From the NCBI RefSeq assembly GCF_023715605.1, contig NZ_JAMBOL010000008.1, positions 1 through 64,000 on the forward strand: a DNA stretch of 64,000 bases, in the 5' to 3' direction. The number at the start of each line of letters is the position of its first letter. The stretch's first letter is position 1. Positions 1 to 8,864 of the stretch are shown one piece after another. The notes beneath the pieces were generated by a model. The model was not told where the DNA came from, did no database searches, and worked only from the letters and a program-made list of their open reading frames with translations. The position numbers and the translations under genes were made by a program. Origin of the DNA: Halalkalibacter oceani (GTDB lineage: Bacteria > Bacillota > Bacilli > Bacillales > Bacillaceae_D).

Positions 1-64
1 TACGAGTCCTCCTTGGTTACTAATTTAAGGGTCCATTTTTGCTTCGAAGCTTTGGACACCTCGT

Positions 65-94
65 ATAATACCAAGAGGGCTCTTTTTTGTTCAA
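65..94 (-). promoter_or_regulatory. Sigma-A-type promoter firing leftwards out of the window
   Basis: On the minus strand a TTGAAC (-35) and TATTAT (-10) pair is separated by 18 bp. Positions 1-15 read AAGGAGG then ACTCGTA on the minus strand, a ribosome site for a start codon just left of base 1. The rest of 1-180 has no gene I can support, so this is taken as leader and promoter of the next leftward gene. Confidence 0.4.
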
Positions 95-182
95 TCCTCA
101 AATTTCTTCATTACAGGAATGCTCCTTATCAGAAGTTATTGTTATGGTGCCCTTTCATCGTTTTACGATGCCGTCACACGAG

Positions 183-230
183 AAAAAAGAGCTGGGGCCA
201 CAGGTAACATCAACCTGCTTATCCCAGCTC
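183..230 (-). terminator. Rho-independent terminator of gcvH
   Basis: Minus-strand stem GAGCTGGG (223-230) pairs with CCCAGCTC (189-196) and is followed by TTTTTTCT. It lies 13 bp past the gcvH stop. Confidence 0.75.
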
Positions 231-243
231 CATTAGCTTTCTT

Positions 244-630
244 TTAGTCCTCTGAAATCATTTCCTTGTATTGCTCCGCTGTCATCAGCTTGTCAATTTC
301 TGAAGAATCGCTTGGCTCGACAACGATCATCCACGCTTTTTCATAAGGGGATTCATTGACAAATTCAGGAGAATCATCAAGCTCTTCATTCACTTCAACA
401 ACCTTGCCGCTTATAGGAGCATAAAGCTCAGAAACCGTTTTGACCGATTCTACGCTGCCAAAAGGCTCGTCCGCTTCGATGTCGTCCCCGACTTCCGGAA
501 GCTCGACAAACACGATGTCGCCAAGCTCGGATTGAGCGAAGTCCGTAATCCCGATACGAACTTTATCTCCTTCAACTTTTACCCACTCATGCTCTTCAGA
601 ATACTTTAACTCATTTGGTAAATTGCTCAT
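244..630 (-). CDS. gcvH: Glycine cleavage system H protein
   Basis: Lipoyl-carrier protein of the glycine cleavage complex. It shuttles the aminomethyl group between the P, T and L proteins and in Firmicutes also serves lipoate transfer. The 128-residue product has the usual H-protein length. The lipoyl lysine lies in [12 protein letters not shown] (K58 from this start). The start at 630 follows GGAGGG by 6 bases; a longer frame opens at 648 but lacks a ribosome site. It is monocistronic between its own terminator and yusI, and the gcvH-yusI-fadE order matches B. subtilis. Confidence 0.95.
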   Translation of the reverse strand: MSNLPNELKYSEEHEWVKVEGDKVRIGITDFAQSELGDIVFVELPEVGDDIEADEPFGSVESVKTVSELYAPISGKVVEVNEELDDSPEFVNESPYEKAWMIVVEPSDSSEIDKLMTAEQYKEMISED

Positions 631-699
631 AAAAAATCCCTCCATCATGATCCACTGTTTTTTCTAATTATACCTACTTTTTCAATAAAACAAAATGAA

Positions 700-1056
700 T
701 TATTGCCAAACCTGTTCAAATTGTTCTTCCTTAAATCCAACGGTTACGTTCTCTCCGTCGGTTGTGAGCGGGCGCTTGATCAGCATCCCGTCAGAGGCCA
801 GAAGTTCCAGAGCCTCATCCTCTGACATTCCCGCAAGCTTGTCCTTTAAACCTAATTCGCGATACTTTTGCCCGCTTGTGTTAAAGAACTTCTTTAATTC
901 CAATCCACTCTTCTTCCACATTGTTTCCAGTTCATTTTTTGTCGGCGGATGATCGACAATATGTATGTCTTTCACGGCAATCCCATGCTCGTCCAGCCAT
1001 TTTTTGGCTTTTCGGCAAGTCCCACATTTTGGATAGTGGTAGAAGCTAATCGTCAT
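700..1056 (-). CDS. yusI: ArsC/Spx-family thioredoxin-like protein YusI
   Basis: A 118-residue protein with the ArsC-family fold. An N-terminal thioredoxin-like strand leads into a CxxC motif (YPKCGTCRKAKKW, about residues 8-20), and an RPL motif lies near the C-terminus (LIKRPLTTDG). The family includes arsenate reductases and Spx regulators; the YusI branch has no firmly known substrate. The start at 1056 was chosen because AAGGAGGGG lies 5-7 bases upstream; the ATG one codon earlier is also possible. The place between gcvH and fadE is conserved with B. subtilis. Confidence 0.85.
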   Translation of the reverse strand: MTISFYHYPKCGTCRKAKKWLDEHGIAVKDIHIVDHPPTKNELETMWKKSGLELKKFFNTSGQKYRELGLKDKLAGMSEDEALELLASDGMLIKRPLTTDGENVTVGFKEEQFEQVWQ

Positions 1057-1216
1057 CATACCCCTCCTTTCCATACGCCTGCTTTCATTATTGCCGATCT
1101 GCTTTTTTTGTACAATGATTTTGCCTATCATTTTCTTTCAATCTTATGACAACTCTTTTTCGCCACATCCTCATTGTCCCACTTTCCTGCTATTTCATAC
1201 TTTGGAACTGTCTTTT

Positions 1217-1272
1217 AAAAAAACTGAAGGGGGAGCGGGAAGGTTGATTTGTCACCTTTTGCCCAGCCCCAC
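1217..1272 (-). terminator. Terminator downstream of fadE
   Basis: On the minus strand, GGGGCTGGGCAAAAGGT pairs imperfectly with ACCTTCCCGCTCCCC, followed by CTTCAGTTTTTTT. The GGGCAAAAGGT stem recurs at other gene ends in the window. Confidence 0.6.
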
Positions 1273-1288
1273 CCTCTTTTCAAATCTC

Positions 1289-3067
1289 CTAGCTGATATA
1301 GCCGCTCTCCTCGAGAACCGCAGCGGCAATCAGCCGTTTTTTCTTTACCACATCAATCGCTTCGTGCCGTGTCAGCTTGCGCAAAATACCGAGCAGCATC
1401 CGCCGCTGATCGCCCTCCTCCATCATAATCAGAGATTCCTTTGCGTTGGCCTCAATCCGCTGAAACGCTTCCTGGCAGAAGATTTGCGTCATGATAAGCT
1501 TCCGGTCCCCTTTGTCGTTCGCCCCGCTTCGTGCCTTTTCCGTCCGTAAAATAGCTGACTCCATCTGATAAATATCATTGACAATATCGGCGACATTGGC
1601 AAGCAGCTCCTGCTCCTGCTGCAATGCTTCGCCGTATGTTCGAACGCCCAGACCCGCAACAAAAAGAAAGATCTTCTTCGCCATTGAAAGCAGCTGCTTT
1701 TCCTGTTCGAGCGGCCCTGACCCGACCTCGGCCGGAAGCAGCTGAACAAGCTCCTCTTGCAGCGCTCCCGCTTTTTCCAAAAGGGGAAGCTCGCCTTTCA
1801 TCGCTTTGCGCAGCAATGTGCCGGGGACGATCAGCCGGTTGATTTCATTCGTCCCTTCAAAAATCCGGTTAATTCGTGAATCACGATACATCCGTTCCAC
1901 TTCATATTCCGCCATATACCCATAGCCGCCATGGATTTGCACCGCCTCATCGACAACAAAATCAAGCAGCTCTGAGCCGGCAATTTTATTCAGTGAGCAC
2001 TCAATCGCATATTCGGCGATCGCCCCTGCGACAGCGCGCCCGCTTTTCTGCTCCTCCTCTGTTAAGCTGCCGAAGCGTTGCTCGATTAATCCCCCGGTCC
2101 GATAGACCGCGCTTTCTGTCGCGTATGTCGCGACCGCCATTTCCGCCAGCTTCTCCTGAATTAAGCGAAATTGTCCGATCGGCGTGTTGAATTGTTTACG
2201 CTCATTTGCATAGCCGGCCGCCAGCTCAATCGCCCGTTTGGCGCTGCCTACACAGCCGACTCCAAGCTTAAATCGTCCAATGTTCAAAATGTTGAAGGCG
2301 ATCAGATGACCTTTCCCCGCTTCTCCAAGCAAATTCTCCTTCGGCACCTGGGCATTTTCCAAAATAACAGTCCGAGTCGAAGAGCCTTTAATGCCCATCT
2401 TCTTCTCTTCTATCCCTGTCTTCACACCTTCGAAATCCCGCTCAACGATAAAGGCGGAGAATGCCTTGCCATCGATTTGCGCATAAACAATAAAAAGATC
2501 CGCAAAAGCTGAATTGGTAATCCATTGCTTTTCCCCGTTTACTACATAATGTGTCCCCGCTTCATTCAACACCGCCGTCGTTTTCGCACTGAGCGCATCC
2601 GATCCCGAGCTCGGTTCAGTTAATGCGTAAGCGGCAATCCGTTCTCCTGTCGCCAAGGAAGGGAGATACTTTTTCTTTTGCTGTTCATTTCCGAAAAAGA
2701 CAATCGGCAAAGAGCCGATGCCGACATGCGCGCCATGGCTTAAGGCAAAGGAGCCTCCACGCGCCAGTTTTTCGGCGATCAAGGTCGAGCTGATTTTATC
2801 AAGCCCGAGGCCGCCATATTCCTCAGGAATGTCAGCGCCGAGCAGGCCAAGCTCGCCTGCCTGTTTCAGGAGCTGAATGGTATGCGAGAATTCATGCTGC
2901 TCAATCTTATCGAGCAGCGGTACGACTTCATTGACGGTAAAATCAGCCGTCAGCTTGGCGATCATTTTTTGTTCATCAGTGAAATCCTCCGGAGTGAAAC
3001 TATCTGCTGCCGCATCCTCAATTAAAAAGCTGCCGCCTTTCACGGTCCGATCCGACGTTTGCCCCAT
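1289..3067 (-). CDS. fadE: Acyl-CoA dehydrogenase FadE (YusJ type)
   Basis: FAD-dependent first oxidation step of beta-oxidation, acyl-CoA to trans-2-enoyl-CoA. The ACAD core fills residues 25-415, with the FAD/substrate signatures AYALTEPSSGSDA (about 145-157) and QIHGGYGYMAEYEVER. The catalytic glutamate is E404 in RIFEGTNEINRL. A further 180 residues follow the core, giving 592 in all, close to the long B. subtilis YusJ form rather than a 380-residue ACAD. The start is placed after GGAGGAG. It is the last gene of fadN-fadA-fadE, 28 bp after fadA. Confidence 0.95.
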   Translation of the reverse strand: MGQTSDRTVKGGSFLIEDAAADSFTPEDFTDEQKMIAKLTADFTVNEVVPLLDKIEQHEFSHTIQLLKQAGELGLLGADIPEEYGGLGLDKISSTLIAEKLARGGSFALSHGAHVGIGSLPIVFFGNEQQKKKYLPSLATGERIAAYALTEPSSGSDALSAKTTAVLNEAGTHYVVNGEKQWITNSAFADLFIVYAQIDGKAFSAFIVERDFEGVKTGIEEKKMGIKGSSTRTVILENAQVPKENLLGEAGKGHLIAFNILNIGRFKLGVGCVGSAKRAIELAAGYANERKQFNTPIGQFRLIQEKLAEMAVATYATESAVYRTGGLIEQRFGSLTEEEQKSGRAVAGAIAEYAIECSLNKIAGSELLDFVVDEAVQIHGGYGYMAEYEVERMYRDSRINRIFEGTNEINRLIVPGTLLRKAMKGELPLLEKAGALQEELVQLLPAEVGSGPLEQEKQLLSMAKKIFLFVAGLGVRTYGEALQQEQELLANVADIVNDIYQMESAILRTEKARSGANDKGDRKLIMTQIFCQEAFQRIEANAKESLIMMEEGDQRRMLLGILRKLTRHEAIDVVKKKRLIAAAVLEESGYIS

Positions 3068-3095
3068 CGTTTTCTCCTCCTTTTTTCGCTACCAG

Positions 3096-4274
3096 TTAGC
3101 CGATTAATTCAAATACGCCGGCTGCTCCCATCCCGCCGCCAATACACATCGTCACAACACCAAACTGCTGCCCGCGCCGCTTCATCTCATGCATTAACGT
3201 CAGCGTCAGCTTTGTTCCCGTACAACCGAGCGGATGGCCGAGAGCAATCGCCCCGCCGTTGACATTGACCTTTTCTTCATCAAGCTTCAGCTCGCGAATG
3301 ACTTGAAGTGCCTGAGCGGCAAACGCCTCGTTCAACTCGAACAGCCCAATGTCCTCCAGCTGCAAACCGGCCATTCTTACCGCCTTCGGAATTGCCTCTA
3401 CCGGGCCAATGCCCATGATTTCCGGGGCAACACCCGCCACGGCAAAGGAACGAAACTTTACGACAGGACTCAGCCCTCTGGCAACGGCCTGATTTTTCTC
3501 CATCACCAGGACCGCCGCCGCTCCATCACTCATTTGCGAAGCATTGCCGGCTGTTACAGTCCCTTTTGGATGAAATACCGGTTTGAGCTGCTTGAGCACC
3601 TCAACAGTCGTCTCCCGCCTTACCCCTTCATCAACCGCAAAGGTAAACGGTTCCTCGACGAGCTGCTCCTGATCAACGGCTCGTTTAACACCCTCAACGG
3701 CGATGATTTCCTCGTTAAACCGCCCCGCTTCCTGGGCAGCGCCGGCGCGTTTATGACTTTCAGCAGCAAACGCATCCTGATCCTCGCGCGAAACACCAAA
3801 GCGGCGCGCGACTTCTTCCGCCGTATGTCCCATTGTCATATAATACTCAGGCTGTTCGCTGATCAGACGGGGGTTGGCGGCAATCACATGACCGCCCATC
3901 GGAATCATGCTCATCGACTCGACTCCTCCCGCGATGATCGCATTCGCCTGACCGAGCATAATTTTTTCCGCCGCAAACGCAATGCTTTGCAGGCCGGATG
4001 AGCAATAACGATTCACGGTGATCGCCGGCACGCGATGCGGCATTCCGGCCAGCATCGCGATCGTGCGCGCGACATTCATCCCCTGCTCGGCCTCAGGCAT
4101 CGCGCAGCCGATGATCAGATCATCAATGTCAGCGGCATCGAAATGATTTGCCCGCTTTAACGTCTCCTCGACGGTTAAGGCGCCTAAGTCATCGGGCCGT
4201 ACAGCGGCAAGGCTCCCGCGCTTTGCTTTTCCGACCGGCGTCCGTGCACCGGCAACAATAACTGCCTCTTTCAT
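3096..4274 (-). CDS. fadA: 3-ketoacyl-CoA thiolase FadA (YusK type)
   Basis: Catalyses thiolytic cleavage of 3-ketoacyl-CoA, the last beta-oxidation step. The 392 residues are typical of thiolases. Visible catalytic elements are the nucleophile C91 in [10 protein letters not shown], the GHPLGCTG histidine loop near residue 348, and the second cysteine in [11 protein letters not shown] near 378. AAGGAAGGATGG precedes the ATG. It is the middle gene of the FadR-type operon, 21 bp after fadN. Confidence 0.95.
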   Translation of the reverse strand: MKEAVIVAGARTPVGKAKRGSLAAVRPDDLGALTVEETLKRANHFDAADIDDLIIGCAMPEAEQGMNVARTIAMLAGMPHRVPAITVNRYCSSGLQSIAFAAEKIMLGQANAIIAGGVESMSMIPMGGHVIAANPRLISEQPEYYMTMGHTAEEVARRFGVSREDQDAFAAESHKRAGAAQEAGRFNEEIIAVEGVKRAVDQEQLVEEPFTFAVDEGVRRETTVEVLKQLKPVFHPKGTVTAGNASQMSDGAAAVLVMEKNQAVARGLSPVVKFRSFAVAGVAPEIMGIGPVEAIPKAVRMAGLQLEDIGLFELNEAFAAQALQVIRELKLDEEKVNVNGGAIALGHPLGCTGTKLTLTLMHEMKRRGQQFGVVTMCIGGGMGAAGVFELIG

Positions 4275-4295
4275 ATGCCATCCTTCCTTTCTCCT

Positions 4296-6656
4296 TTAAT
4301 TGCGAAGCGGTTTTCTTTTCAGTAGCATATGCTGCATCCGCTGCTGTGTCTTCGGTTCTCCGATCAGGCTTAGGAAAGCCTCGCGTTCAAGGTCAAGCAA
4401 ATATTGTTCATCGACATACGCGCCTTTTGCCACCCGTCCTCCGGCGATGACAAAGGCAAGCTTATCGGCAATTTTTACATCATGCTCAGAAATTCTCCCG
4501 CCGGTTTTCAGCGCTTTGGCACCGAGCAGCATCGTCGCGTAGCCGGTTTCCCCGACGACGGGGATCGGCCGCTTTTGCGGAGGGCGGTAGCCTTTTTCAG
4601 CCAGATGAATGGCCTGCCGCTTCGCTTCGGCAATGATGAAGGCCTGATTGGCAATCCAATCATCACGTTCGCTGAAAAATCCGATCTCTCTTGCTTCCTC
4701 GGCCGAGGTGGATACTTTCGCCATCGCGACCGTTTCAAAAACAGCATTGGCGATTGGCTGCAGATCGAGCTTCACTCCTGACGGGAGCCGTTCCAGCTGA
4801 CGAAGATACAGCTCCTTATTTCCACCGCCTCCCGGAATCAGGCCGACACCGACTTCGACTAAGCCGATATACGTTTCCAATGCGGCTTGAATGCTCGCTG
4901 ACGGAAGGCATATTTCAGCACCACCGCCAAGCGTCATCCCGTACGGCGCCGTCACAACTGGAACAGCGGCATAGCGAATCGCCGCGGATGCCTGCTGAAA
5001 TTGCCGGACGACATAATCAATCTCCGGATAGTTGTCATCCTGTGCTTCCATCAGCAGCAGCATCAAATTCGCGCCAACACAAAAGTTTTTGCCGTAATTG
5101 CCGATCACAAGCCCCTGATAGTTCTGTTCTACCTCGACAATCGACTTGCGGATCATCTGAATGGCATCAAGCCCGATTGAATTGGTCTCAGAGTGAAATT
5201 CCAGCAAGGCGACCCCGTCGCCAATATCATGAAGCGACGCTCCGGCATTTTTCATAATCAGCTTATCCGCTTTTGACAGATGAATGATTTTTTCTGATAC
5301 AGCCGGTAGCTCATACTGTCCCTGATTGTAAAAGCTGTCCTCATGATAAAAACGATCAAAACCTTTATCGAGCATCTCCTTGATCCAATCGGGTACCGTT
5401 TCGCCTTCCTTCTCCATCCGCGTCACAGTTTCGGCGACACCGAGGGCATCCCAAATCTCAAAAGGACCCAGCTCCCAGCCGAACCCCCATTTCATCGCCT
5501 GATCAATTGATTGAATCTCATTGGCGATTTCATCAACCTTTTCCGCCGAAAATAACAGCAAAGGCTTGAGAATGGCCCAGACGAGCCGTCCGGCGCGATC
5601 CTCGGCAGCCGCCATCATCTTTATCTTTTCCCGTGCGTTTTTTGCTTTCTTTGCCTGCTCAACAGACGGAGCCTGCAGCTTTTTTCGTCGTTCGTATTCA
5701 AGCGTATGAGGGTTAATTTCAAGAATGCCGTCCGGCTGTTTTTTGTAAAAGCCTTGCCCAGCCTTAGCGCCGATCCAGCCCTTGTCAACCATCTCCCGGA
5801 TAAAAGCGGGCGGTGTCATAACTTCGCGTTCTCTGCCGCTGGCGACCTTTGTAACGTTTTGCGCCACATGCAAAAACGTATCGAGGCCGACAACATCGAG
5901 CGTGCGAAAGGTCGCGCTTTTCGGTCTACCAAGCAGAGGCCCGGTAACAGAATCGACTTCCCCAATCGAATATCCATTGGCAAGCATCTCGTTGACGGTG
6001 CTGAGCAGTGAAAATGTCCCGATCCGGTTAGCGATAAAATTGGGCGTATCTTTACATAACACAACCCCTTTTCCGAGTGTCGTTTCAGCAAACGCTTTCA
6101 TAAAAGTCGTGATTTCGTCATTTGTGCGTGATGTTGGAATGAGTTCTAGTAAAGGTAAGTATCTGGGGGGATTGAAAAAATGAGCACCAAGAAAATGGGC
6201 AGAAAACTCGTCAGAACAGCCGGCTGCTATTTCCTCAATTGAAATTCCGGATGTATTCGAGGTAACAATTGCATCTTGCTTCCGCACCGGCTCAATCATC
6301 CGCATGATCTCTTTTTTAACATCAATATTTTCGACGACGGCTTCAATAATCCAGTCAACGGTTTTCAGCTTATGCAAATCATCTTCGAGGTTCCCTGGTT
6401 CGATGTAGGATAGACGTTGTTTACTGACAAGAGGGGCCGGTTTTTGTCCTTGCAGTTTGTTGATTGCTTCAAGGCTGTAGCGATTACGCACGCTTTGATC
6501 AGCAAGTGTGGCGCCATGCTTCTTCTCCATTGGTGTCAGTTCTTCTGGAACAATATCGAGCAGAATCGACGGAATTCCAATGTTGGCTAAATGGGCGGCA
6601 ATTCCCGAGCCCATAACACCAGAGCCGATCACTGCGGCTTTACGAATACGACGCAT
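4296..6656 (-). CDS. fadN: 3-hydroxyacyl-CoA dehydrogenase / enoyl-CoA hydratase FadN
   Basis: Bifunctional beta-oxidation enzyme. The order is NAD-binding dehydrogenase first (AAVIGSGVMGSGIAAHLAN at the N-terminus), dehydrogenase C-domains in the middle, and a crotonase-type hydratase domain after about residue 470. This is the reverse of E. coli FadB and matches Bacillus YusL. Three ATGs run together (6662, 6659, 6656); AGGAGG ends only 2 bp before the first, so the third gives the best spacing and 786 residues. It is first gene of fadN-fadA-fadE and is directly preceded by a FadR box. Confidence 0.93.
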   Translation of the reverse strand: MRRIRKAAVIGSGVMGSGIAAHLANIGIPSILLDIVPEELTPMEKKHGATLADQSVRNRYSLEAINKLQGQKPAPLVSKQRLSYIEPGNLEDDLHKLKTVDWIIEAVVENIDVKKEIMRMIEPVRKQDAIVTSNTSGISIEEIAAGCSDEFSAHFLGAHFFNPPRYLPLLELIPTSRTNDEITTFMKAFAETTLGKGVVLCKDTPNFIANRIGTFSLLSTVNEMLANGYSIGEVDSVTGPLLGRPKSATFRTLDVVGLDTFLHVAQNVTKVASGREREVMTPPAFIREMVDKGWIGAKAGQGFYKKQPDGILEINPHTLEYERRKKLQAPSVEQAKKAKNAREKIKMMAAAEDRAGRLVWAILKPLLLFSAEKVDEIANEIQSIDQAMKWGFGWELGPFEIWDALGVAETVTRMEKEGETVPDWIKEMLDKGFDRFYHEDSFYNQGQYELPAVSEKIIHLSKADKLIMKNAGASLHDIGDGVALLEFHSETNSIGLDAIQMIRKSIVEVEQNYQGLVIGNYGKNFCVGANLMLLLMEAQDDNYPEIDYVVRQFQQASAAIRYAAVPVVTAPYGMTLGGGAEICLPSASIQAALETYIGLVEVGVGLIPGGGGNKELYLRQLERLPSGVKLDLQPIANAVFETVAMAKVSTSAEEAREIGFFSERDDWIANQAFIIAEAKRQAIHLAEKGYRPPQKRPIPVVGETGYATMLLGAKALKTGGRISEHDVKIADKLAFVIAGGRVAKGAYVDEQYLLDLEREAFLSLIGEPKTQQRMQHMLLKRKPLRN

Positions 6657-6691
6657 CATCATATCCTCCTTTTGAGCAGGCTAGATCGGAT

Positions 6692-6709
6692 TGAATGAAT
6701 ATTCATTCA
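6692..6709 (-). promoter_or_regulatory. FadR operator
   Basis: TGAATGAATATTCATTCA is a perfect 18-bp palindrome and matches the B. subtilis FadR consensus TGAATGANTANTCATTCA at every fixed position. It starts about 10 bp after the fadN -10 box, where a repressor would cover the transcription start. In B. subtilis FadR binding is relieved by long-chain acyl-CoA, so the same control is inferred here. Confidence 0.93.
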
Positions 6710-6718
6710 GTTTAGTTT

Positions 6719-6747
6719 AGGATACCGGAATGCTGCCCGTTTTGCAA
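6719..6747 (-). promoter_or_regulatory. Sigma-A promoter of the fadNAE operon
   Basis: TTGCAA (-35, 6742-6747) and TATCCT (-10, 6719-6724) lie 17 bp apart on the minus strand, immediately upstream of the FadR box. Confidence 0.65.
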
Positions 6748-6898
6748 GGAAGATTCTGAAAAAAATGTAATCTCCTGTTTCCTCGCTAATAACTGGAACT
6801 TACTCCTCGTACTGACTGGATAAATGTCACTCGTTTTTTTCACACTATAACATGTATCCGTCCAACGGATATGTCTTTGACAACAAAGGGGGATTCTC

Positions 6899-7177
6899 AT
6901 GCAACAGCAGCAAATGAATCAATTTCAAGCCAATCAGCAGCAACCGATTATGCCTGAGCCGCCGGCTGTTATTTCAACGAAGGATCAGCTTTATCTTACA
7001 GATATGCTGTCTTGGAACTTACTTGCGATGAAAAAAGCCCACTTCTTTGCTGAACAATGTCAGGACCAGGAAATTAAGCAGGTCCTTGATCAAGCAGGTC
7101 AAATGCACCAGCGTCATTACACAAAGATCTTGAACCATCTGCAGGCGACAAATCAGCAAGCTGCATCGCTTCAATAA
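6899..7177 (+). CDS. Coat F-like spore protein (YusN-like), first of two
   Basis: A 92-residue Gln-rich protein. A low-complexity N-terminus (MQQQQMNQFQANQQQP) is followed by a helical CotF-type segment (STKDQLYLTDMLSWNLLAMKKAHFFAEQCQD, given here in part) seen in spore-coat proteins. Similar proteins assemble on the spore surface; the exact role is unknown. AAAGGGGGA precedes the ATG. It is divergent from fadN and 29 bp ahead of a second CotF-like gene, so the two are probably one sporulation operon. Confidence 0.75.
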   Translation: MQQQQMNQFQANQQQPIMPEPPAVISTKDQLYLTDMLSWNLLAMKKAHFFAEQCQDQEIKQVLDQAGQMHQRHYTKILNHLQATNQQAASLQ

Positions 7178-7206
7178 TTTTTCACTATTCGTGAGGAGGC
7201 TATTCC

Positions 7207-7533
7207 ATGAATCAACAGCAAAAGATTCAAAATCCGGAAATGCAAGTTCCAAAAACCCCGCAAATGTCAGAGCGCGACTTTCTCAACGACCAACTGTCGA
7301 CTGAGAAATATATGACTTCCGGCTACGGCATTTTTTTAAATGAAGCCAGCCATCAACAGCTGTATCAGGATATTGCAGGCATTTTCCAGGAAACCCAGGA
7401 CTGCCAGCGCCAGCTCTATACTACGATGTTCCGTAAAGGGTTCTATGCGCTTGAAGCAGCCGACCAGCAAAAGCTGTCTCAGGAGTACCAACAGTTTTCT
7501 GGATATAGCAACCAATTTCCTTATCAGCAGTAG
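7207..7533 (+). CDS. Coat F-like spore protein, second of two
   Basis: A 108-residue CotF-family protein. The core SERDFLNDQLSTEKYMTSGY leads into a helical segment with FLNEASHQQLYQDI, which is typical of the family, and the C-terminus is Gln/Tyr-rich. GAGGAGG lies 8 bases before the ATG. It pairs with the gene 29 bp upstream. Expression in the mother cell during sporulation is expected from the family; I could not identify a convincing SigE or SigK promoter by eye. Confidence 0.8.
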   Translation: MNQQQKIQNPEMQVPKTPQMSERDFLNDQLSTEKYMTSGYGIFLNEASHQQLYQDIAGIFQETQDCQRQLYTTMFRKGFYALEAADQQKLSQEYQQFSGYSNQFPYQQ

Positions 7534-7553
7534 AGAAAAGGACTAAGATGAAA

Positions 7554-7597
7554 AGCCTGGGTCAGAAAGGTGAAAATCAGCCTTTCTGGCCCAGGCT
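7554..7597. terminator. Strong intergenic hairpin after the coat genes
   Basis: AGCCTGGGTCAGAAAGG (7554-7570) pairs almost perfectly with CCTTTCTGGCCCAGGCT (7581-7597). There is no T-run on the plus side; on the minus side it is followed by TTTTC. It separates the coat genes from larC2. Confidence 0.55.
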
Positions 7598-7648
7598 CAT
7601 GCTATACTAAGGGCAAAAAGATGAACGCTACGAAAGGAATGTGACACA

Positions 7649-8131
7649 TTGCGCTTAGACTTTTCCCATAAAGATGAACATATCGATGAGCATATGATCA
7701 AGCTGGAAGTTAATCTTGATGATATGTCGCCCGAATGGCTTGGTCATTTGCTTGATAAACTGCTCGAAAAAGGGGCAAACGATGTCTTTTACATACCGAT
7801 CTACATGAAAAAAAACCGGCCGGGTGTGATGCTGCAGCTTCTTTGTGCCGCGAATAAGCTGGACGAGCTTAAGACGCTTATTTTCGCCGAAACGACGACG
7901 CTCGGCGTCCGCTACTACCCGCTCCACGTTCACCGGCTTGAACGGCGCTTTCGCCAGGTCGAGACTCCCTGGGGCGCTGTGACGATCAAGGAAGGACTCC
8001 ATAACGGCCAGGTCGTCCAGGCCGCGCCGGAGTATGACGATTGCAAGCGTCTGGCCGAAGAAGCGGCGATTCCGCTCAAGCATGTGTTTCAGGCTGTTTG
8101 GAAGGAGTTACCGCGCTATCAGCGCGATTGA
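7649..8131 (+). CDS. larC2: LarC C-terminal domain as a separate protein (LarC2)
   Basis: A 160-residue protein equal to the C-terminal half of LarC, the CTP-dependent nickel insertase that completes the nickel-pincer nucleotide cofactor. It has the conserved block LEVNLDDMSPEWLGHLLDKL (19-38), then GANDVFYIP and MKKNRPGVMLQLLC (53-66). TTG start with AAAGGA about 10 bases upstream; a TATACT -10-like box lies at 7603-7608. LarC is normally one protein, or two co-directional overlapping frames read by programmed frameshift as in Lactiplantibacillus plantarum. Here the C-domain is on the opposite strand and its last 13 bp overlap the end of larC1. Together the halves make 404 residues, close to a full LarC. 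Confidence 0.88.
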   Translation: MRLDFSHKDEHIDEHMIKLEVNLDDMSPEWLGHLLDKLLEKGANDVFYIPIYMKKNRPGVMLQLLCAANKLDELKTLIFAETTTLGVRYYPLHVHRLERRFRQVETPWGAVTIKEGLHNGQVVQAAPEYDDCKRLAEEAAIPLKHVFQAVWKELPRYQRD

Positions 8132-8853
8132 CCTAATACGACACGAAGGACATTTGGGTGGTGCGGGAAATCCTTTTCTCCCGCCCCATAACCGATTTTT
8201 TCCACGGTCATGCTCGGCATCGGCCCAAATTCTGAGACAATCCCTTTTAAAATTCCCGCGCCTGTCGGTGTCGTCAGTTCGCCACGGATCGTCGTGCTTT
8301 CGACAGGGATCTCCGTCAGCATTTCCAATGTGGCCGGTGCAGGAATCGGATAGACGCCATGATCGATATGGATCGTCCCGGAACCGACAACGACCGGCGC
8401 GGCGACTATTTTTTCGACCTCCAGCTGTTCCAGCGCGAGTGCCGTCCCGACAATATCGACAATGGAGTCAACCGCGCCGACTTCATGAAAGTGAACCTTT
8501 TCCAACGAAGAATGATGAATCTTCGCTTCCGCCTCGGCGATCGGTTGAAAAATTTGCAGGCTCAGCTGCTTGACATTGTCAGAAAGCGCTTCACATTCTT
8601 CGATCATTTTTTTAATCGTAGAGAAGTGACGATGATTTGTCGCGCGCTCGTCTTCCTTTTCAATCACTTTAAATTGCTGGGCGTAGATGCCTTTTTTGAT
8701 GACGCCCTCAGCCTTTATCGTAAATGGCTCAATCGGCAGGCTCGACAGCTTTGCTTCAATCTCGGCCACATCGGCGCCAAGATCGATTAACGCTCCCATC
8801 GTCATATCCCCGCTAATGCCGGACAGGCTGCAATCGATATATAACGTTTTCAT
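8119..8853 (-). CDS. larC1: LarC N-terminal domain (LarC1), nickel insertion protein
   Basis: A 244-residue N-terminal half of LarC. Family blocks are YIDCSLSGISGDMTMGAL (5-22), the HFHEVGAVDSIVDIVG motif (about 121-136), GVYPIPAPATLE and TPTGAGIL. It ends in PNVLRVVLGQSR, just where fused LarC proteins cross into the C-domain, so this is a clean domain boundary. It follows larB by 11 bp with AGGAGTACAGCAA before the ATG, in the leftward larE-larB-larC1 operon. Its missing domain is encoded convergently by larC2; I infer that the two polypeptides work together. Confidence 0.92.
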   Translation of the reverse strand: MKTLYIDCSLSGISGDMTMGALIDLGADVAEIEAKLSSLPIEPFTIKAEGVIKKGIYAQQFKVIEKEDERATNHRHFSTIKKMIEECEALSDNVKQLSLQIFQPIAEAEAKIHHSSLEKVHFHEVGAVDSIVDIVGTALALEQLEVEKIVAAPVVVGSGTIHIDHGVYPIPAPATLEMLTEIPVESTTIRGELTTPTGAGILKGIVSEFGPMPSMTVEKIGYGAGEKDFPHHPNVLRVVLGQSR

Positions 8854-8864
8854 TTGCTGTACTC

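Noticed and set aside
13-207. 64-codon frame on the plus strand
   Set aside because: No ribosome site or family resemblance; it overlaps the gcvH terminator and a leftward promoter/leader.
3234-4001. 255-codon plus-strand frame opposite fadA
   Set aside because: Antisense shadow of a well-supported thiolase gene.
7649-8853. LarC1/LarC2 as a programmed frameshift pair
   Set aside because: The two domains are on opposite strands, so ribosomal frameshifting cannot join them.
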